Source of the DNA: an uncultured Dermatophilus sp.
Lineage (GTDB): Bacteria; Actinomycetota; Actinomycetes; Actinomycetales; Dermatophilaceae
Length of the DNA stretch: 16,110 bases
NCBI GenBank assembly: GCA_945876925.1
Contig: CAMCQD010000004.1
Span: 1 to 16,110 of the forward strand
Reading direction: 5' to 3'
Shown here: piece after piece, positions 13,364 to 16,110 of the stretch
Layout of the letters: each line of letters begins with the position of its first letter
Numbering within the stretch: the first letter of the stretch is position 1
Made by a program: the position numbers and the translations under genes
The notes under the pieces: model-generated
What the model saw: only the letters and a program-made list of their open reading frames with translations
The model's database searches: none
What the model was told of the DNA's origin: nothing

Positions 13364-14053
13364 TTAGCGGTTGCCCGGCGGAGGTGCGGACCTGGGGGCC
13401 TTGGGTGGCGGGGCGGGTTTGTAGGCCGAGACAGTGGGGTCGCCGGTGATCCAGAAACGGGCCCGGACCTCGCGGGCCGAGCCGACCCCGACCCGGGGGC
13501 CAGCGCTGATGAGACGGTCCGGCAGCGGCTCGCCGAGGGTGAGCAGCAACCCCGCCCTGCCGTCCAGCGGCGCTCCCGTGTCGGCCAGGGTGATGCCCAG
13601 CGCCACTGTCAGCCGGGCCGGCCCGGAAGCCAGCTCGCACTCCCGCCGGAGGGCACCGCGCGCCAGGCGCCGTTCACGCGCGACGCTGGCCCCGGCGATC
13701 ACCTCACCAGCCCGGATGAGCACGGCCGTGGGAACGCCCTCCGGCCCGGCGACGACGTTGAAGCAGGCATGCAGGCCCATGTGCCGGTAGACGTAGGCGT
13801 GCCCCGGCGGTCCGAACATGGCCGCATTGCGCGCAGTACGCCCCCGGAACGCATGCGAGGCCGGATCGTCCGGCCCGGCATACGCCTCCGCTTCGGTGAT
13901 CCGCACGACCACCTGCTCGGCAGGGTCACCACGCCACGAAGTCAGCCTGGCCCCTAGCAGCCTGCGGGCCGCCGCGACCGCCTGGGGCATGAGGTCCCCG
14001 GACCCCGCAGCACCGCAAGCCCGGTCACCAGCTGTCAGATCAGCCACTCCCAT
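13364..14053 (-). CDS. aag: DNA-3-methyladenine (alkyladenine) glycosylase, AAG/MPG family
   Basis: A monofunctional base-excision repair enzyme that removes alkylated purines such as 3-methyladenine and hypoxanthine, leaving an abasic site. From the ATG at 14053 it has 229 residues. The core motif RITEAEAYAGPDDPASHAFRGRT contains Glu56 and Tyr58, which match the catalytic Glu125 and stacking Tyr127 of human AAG. The following RNAAMFGPPGHAYVY, GLHACFNVV, VLIRAGEV and ELASGPARLTVALGI segments are all typical. A proline-rich tail (about 213-229) follows the fold. The start is uncertain: ATG at 14086 (240 residues, with GGGGGAG touching the ATG), 14053 or 13990 (208 residues) are all possible. 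An upstream small ORF overlaps the chosen start. Confidence 0.92.
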   Translation of the reverse strand: MGVADLTAGDRACGAAGSGDLMPQAVAAARRLLGARLTSWRGDPAEQVVVRITEAEAYAGPDDPASHAFRGRTARNAAMFGPPGHAYVYRHMGLHACFNVVAGPEGVPTAVLIRAGEVIAGASVARERRLARGALRRECELASGPARLTVALGITLADTGAPLDGRAGLLLTLGEPLPDRLISAGPRVGVGSAREVRARFWITGDPTVSAYKPAPPPKAPRSAPPPGNR

Positions 14054-14412
14054 GGCCGCCCCGGCACCGTACGGATCGCTCCCCATCTCCCCCACTTTAC
14101 GAGGGGCCCGGTCACCGGCCCCCAGCCCCGGCGAACGGTCCTCGGCAGCAGCTCGCGGGGGATCCGCGTATCGGCATCGGCCAGGCGGTGAGGAGTGCGG
14201 GACCACTCCCGGGCGCGAATGCGCTCGGCCTGCTCGATGAGATTGCACCCCCAGCAATGAGATTGCGCCTCCGTGATCGGGGCGCCGCCAGCGAAGGCCC
14301 GCACCAGCCCGGGCTGGTGCTGCGCGCCGGGGACCGGCGGCAGAGCCGGGTCGATGCTCGTACCGCCAACGTAGCGATCGAAGGTATACCGTTTTCGGAC
14401 ATGCGCTCGCAT
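14035..14412 (-). CDS. Hypothetical small ORF upstream of the glycosylase
   Basis: A 125-codon open frame that I do not recognise. It has mostly G/C third positions, as real genes here do, and a CxxC-like pair (SHCWGC) near the middle, but no known domain. An AGGTGA directly touches the ATG, too close for a normal ribosome-binding site, and the codon before the ATG is an in-frame stop. The first 14 codons lie entirely inside the left half of the 96-bp dyad element (14371-14466). Its end overlaps the chosen glycosylase start by 19 bases, which could be coupling or chance. It may be a genuine gene, a gene whose 5' end was replaced, or noise. Confidence 0.3.
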   Translation of the reverse strand: MRAHVRKRYTFDRYVGGTSIDPALPPVPGAQHQPGLVRAFAGGAPITEAQSHCWGCNLIEQAERIRAREWSRTPHRLADADTRIPRELLPRTVRRGWGPVTGPLVKWGRWGAIRTVPGRPWEWLI

Positions 14413-14466
14413 TCACCTAGGTAAACGGGCACGGAGCCCCGAAAACGGTATACCTGCGATCGCTAC
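14371..14466. repeat. 96-bp dyad-symmetric element with 28-bp arms
   Basis: The left arm (14371-14398) and right arm (14439-14466) are inverted copies matching at 27 of 28 bases. Each arm combines a GCGATCG core with the palindrome GGTATACC and a GTTTTCGG end. The 40-bp centre differs on the two sides except for the palindrome ACCTAGGT (14415-14422), whose centre is exactly the centre of the whole element. No flanking target-site duplication is visible. It lies upstream of two divergent transcription units. Confidence 0.85.
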
Positions 14467-14594
14467 ATCCGGGACGTCGGCTCCATCGCAGCGTGAACGG
14501 CATGGGCGGCCGAGCTGTCATCGCACTGATCCGCGGGCGTATCGCCGGCTCGGGGACCATGCGGCACCGGTCCGCCCGCCGGAAGGCCACTATG

Positions 14595-14652
14595 AATAAT
14601 CGCCCTCTGGCGTTATCATCGCTCCGTGACGATGATAACGCCAGAGGGCGAT
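14595..14652 (+). promoter_or_regulatory. Putative metal-responsive promoter/operator overlapping the arsR start codon
   Basis: ATCGCCCTCTGGCGTTATCATCG-type arm at 14599-14621 is perfectly repeated in inverse at 14630-14652 (23 bp each, 8-base spacer 14622-14629). AATAAT at 14595-14600 matches five of six -10 bases and abuts the left arm, so a start point would fall inside the arm. The GTG start of the ArsR gene (14626) lies in the spacer. Likely role: operator for autorepression by the ArsR protein, and possibly an mRNA hairpin that controls the start codon. Confidence 0.6.
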
Positions 14653-15015
14653 CCAGTCGATGGGGTCGCGACGGCGGCCTATGCGCATCTGTTCCAGGCA
14701 CTGGCTGAGCCGGCCCGGCTGGCCATCGTGCAGCACCTGGCCTCCGGGGAGCACCGGATCCGCGATCTCGTGGCCCACCTGGGGCTGGCGCAGTCGACGG
14801 TGAGTAAGCACGTGAGTTTCCTGCTGCAATGCGGGCTGGTCACGGTGCGTCCGGACGGGCGCGCGAGCTGGTACGCCCTCGCCGAACCTGCCCTGCTGCT
14901 CGACCTCATCGCCGCCGCCGGGAGCATGCTCGCGGCGACCGGCAACCCGGTCGTGCTGTGCAGCCACCTGCGGTCGGCCGGCCCCGCTACGTCCGGAAGG
15001 AGCGCATGCGCATGA
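14626..15015 (+). CDS. ArsR/SmtB-family metal-sensing transcriptional repressor
   Basis: A 129-residue winged helix-turn-helix repressor, expected to leave DNA when it binds a metal (Zn2+, Cd2+, Co2+ or similar) and so switch on the exporter next to it. The fold is clear: LFQALAEPARLAIVQHLASGEHRIRDLVAHLGLAQSTVSKHVSFL (recognition helix about 54-65) and the wing LVTVRPDGRASWYAL. Candidate metal ligands are Cys69 (LQCGLV), Cys112 and His114 (VLCSH). Cys69 and Cys112 align by eye with Cys61 and Cys102 of mycobacterial CmtR, while the CmtR Cys57 position is Phe65. No ribosome-binding site precedes GTG 14626 or ATG 14632. The stop overlaps the exporter start (ATGA), so the two genes are coupled. 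Confidence 0.9.
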   Translation: MTMITPEGDPVDGVATAAYAHLFQALAEPARLAIVQHLASGEHRIRDLVAHLGLAQSTVSKHVSFLLQCGLVTVRPDGRASWYALAEPALLLDLIAAAGSMLAATGNPVVLCSHLRSAGPATSGRSACA

Positions 15016-15983
15016 GCGCGGGACGCCACCGCAGGCACGACCACTCGCACGACCACTCGCACGCCCACGTGCCCGCCGGTTCCATGATGCCGGGGGATTT
15101 CCGGGCGAAACTGTGGATCGCTTTCTCGCTCACTGCGACGATCGTCATCGCCCAGGCGGCCGGCTCGCTTATCACGGGCAGCCTCGCCCTGCTGACCGAC
15201 ACCGTGCACGCCATCGTGGACGCCTCCGGCTTGCTGGTTGCGCTCATCGCCGCGACCCTGATGCGTAAGCCTGCCGACTCCCGCAGAACCTGGGGATTCC
15301 GGCGCGTCGAGGTGATCGCGGCGCTCGGCCAGGCCGCGCTGCTGATCGTCGTCGGCACCTATGCAGCAGTCGAGGGCATCCGCCGCCTATTCGAACCACC
15401 GGAGATCCGGGGCAACGAGCTGCTGATATTCGGCATCATCGGGCTGGTGGCGAACTTCGTCGCGATCCTGGTCTTGTCTTCTAGCCGCAGCGCGAACTTC
15501 AATATGCGGGCCGCGTTCCTCGAAGTCCTCAATGACGCCCTCGGCTCGCTCGGGGTCATCGTCGCCGCGATCATCATCTCGATCACAGGCTTCCAGCAGG
15601 CTGACGCCATCGCGGGCCTGTTCATCGCTGCCCTCATCGTGCCGCGAGCTATCCGGCTGCTACGGGAGACCCTCGCGGTGCTCATGGAGTTCAGCCCGAA
15701 GGGACTTGACCTGGACGCGGTGCGCGCGCACATCCTCGCCCTCGATCACGTCGTCGCCGTGCACGACCTGCACGCCACCACCGTGGCGACGGGGCTGCCA
15801 ACGCTGACCGCGCACATCGTCGTCAATGACGAATGCTTCACCGACGGCCACGCCACCCAGATCCTGAGCGATATCAAGCAATGCGTGGCCGAGCACTTCG
15901 ACGTCGCCATCCACCACTCGACCTTCCAGATCGAGACGGCGAACATCACTGCCGGTGAAGACGGCGCAGCCATCCATAACTGA
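15012..15983 (+). CDS. Cation diffusion facilitator (CDF/ZnT) metal exporter
   Basis: A 323-residue inner-membrane antiporter that exports Zn2+ or a related divalent metal in exchange for protons. The N-terminus is His-rich (HRRHDHSHDHSHAHV, residues 6-20), a likely metal-gathering segment. Six membrane helices span about 32-215; the TM2 site is DTVHAIVD with Asp63, His66 and Asp70, and TM5 has EVLNDALGS with Asp175. Where many CDFs have His four residues before this Asp (HVLGD), this one has Glu171, a form I believe is common in actinobacterial members. The cytoplasmic C-terminal domain (about 225-312) has the alternating strands of the CDF dimer domain. The ATG at 15012 is chosen over 15006 because AAGGAG (14997-15002) is 9 bases from it and it overlaps the arsR stop as ATGA. 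Confidence 0.94.
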   Translation: MSAGRHRRHDHSHDHSHAHVPAGSMMPGDFRAKLWIAFSLTATIVIAQAAGSLITGSLALLTDTVHAIVDASGLLVALIAATLMRKPADSRRTWGFRRVEVIAALGQAALLIVVGTYAAVEGIRRLFEPPEIRGNELLIFGIIGLVANFVAILVLSSSRSANFNMRAAFLEVLNDALGSLGVIVAAIIISITGFQQADAIAGLFIAALIVPRAIRLLRETLAVLMEFSPKGLDLDAVRAHILALDHVVAVHDLHATTVATGLPTLTAHIVVNDECFTDGHATQILSDIKQCVAEHFDVAIHHSTFQIETANITAGEDGAAIHN

Positions 15984-16020
15984 GCCATCCGCCCTGGGCG
16001 CGAACCCCGGACGCTGTTGA

Positions 16021-16071
16021 GCGGCCTGAGGCAACGAGGTTGACCCCGTTCACCTAGTTGCCTCAGGCCGC
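16021..16071. terminator. 15-bp perfect inverted repeat after the CDF gene
   Basis: GCGGCCTGAGGCAAC (16021-16035) and GTTGCCTCAGGCCGC (16057-16071) form a perfect 15-bp stem with a 21-base loop, 38 bp after the CDF stop. It has no T-tract. It is probably the terminator of the arsR-CDF operon, and possibly also for a convergent gene beyond the right edge. No gene is seen in the last 127 bases. Confidence 0.7.
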
Positions 16072-16110
16072 CGTCATACCGGCACCTGCCAGCGGTTCCC
16101 AGACGCCCCT

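Noticed and set aside
14371..14466. The 96-bp dyad as a chromosome-dimer dif site or a classic parS site
   Set aside because: Arm length resembles dif, but the sequence does not look like XerC/XerD sites or the parS consensus, and it is a pair of inverted copies.
14493..14708. 71-codon plus-strand frame upstream of and overlapping arsR
   Set aside because: Out of frame with arsR, passes through the 23-bp dyad, and shows no protein-like pattern.

Overview
The window is GC-rich (roughly two thirds G+C or more), with GTG starts, 4-base stop/start overlaps and a gene set typical of Actinomycetota. The tilS / DUF2342 zinc metalloprotease / divergent ppa block is a familiar actinobacterial arrangement. 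A family such as Actinomycetaceae would fit, but that is a guess from gene content, not a measurement.

Left part (1-5919): the N-terminal part of tilS (tRNA-Ile lysidine synthase) runs off the left edge and overlaps a zinc-dependent metalloprotease gene. Divergent from these is ppa (inorganic pyrophosphatase). Between ppa and a secreted NlpC/P60 endopeptidase gene lies the decayed, internally deleted remnant of a large FAD-linked (D-lactate/glycolate-type) oxidoreductase. Divergent from the NlpC/P60 gene is a membrane-anchored DUF3352 protein.

Middle (5994-11616): a complete beta-glucoside PTS locus in two divergent arms. Leftward are EIIA, EIIB and a multidomain PRD/EIIA transcriptional regulator (BglG/LicR type). 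Rightward are EIIC and a GH1 6-phospho-beta-glucosidase. The 244-bp divergent promoter region contains a perfect 16-bp palindrome and two pairs of inverted motifs. The sugar would be phosphorylated during import by the A, B and C proteins and cleaved in the cytosol by the GH1 enzyme. The general PTS proteins EI and HPr are not in the window.

Right part (11617-16110): a 500-bp intergenic stretch with repeated GC-rich hairpins, then a leftward group: a soluble LiaF-C-like FGD-repeat protein, CutA, and an alkyladenine (3-methyladenine) DNA glycosylase with a possible small ORF upstream. Rightward is a metal-resistance pair: an ArsR/SmtB repressor translationally coupled to a His-rich CDF metal exporter. 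The region between the glycosylase and the ArsR gene has two striking dyads: a 96-bp element with 28-bp arms (27/28 matching) and an 8-bp palindrome exactly at its centre, and a perfect 23-bp inverted repeat with the arsR start codon in its 8-nt loop.

I found no IS element, CRISPR array, tRNA or rRNA. Most genes are ordinary. The best candidates for something undescribed are the two dyads at 14371-14466 and 14599-14652.
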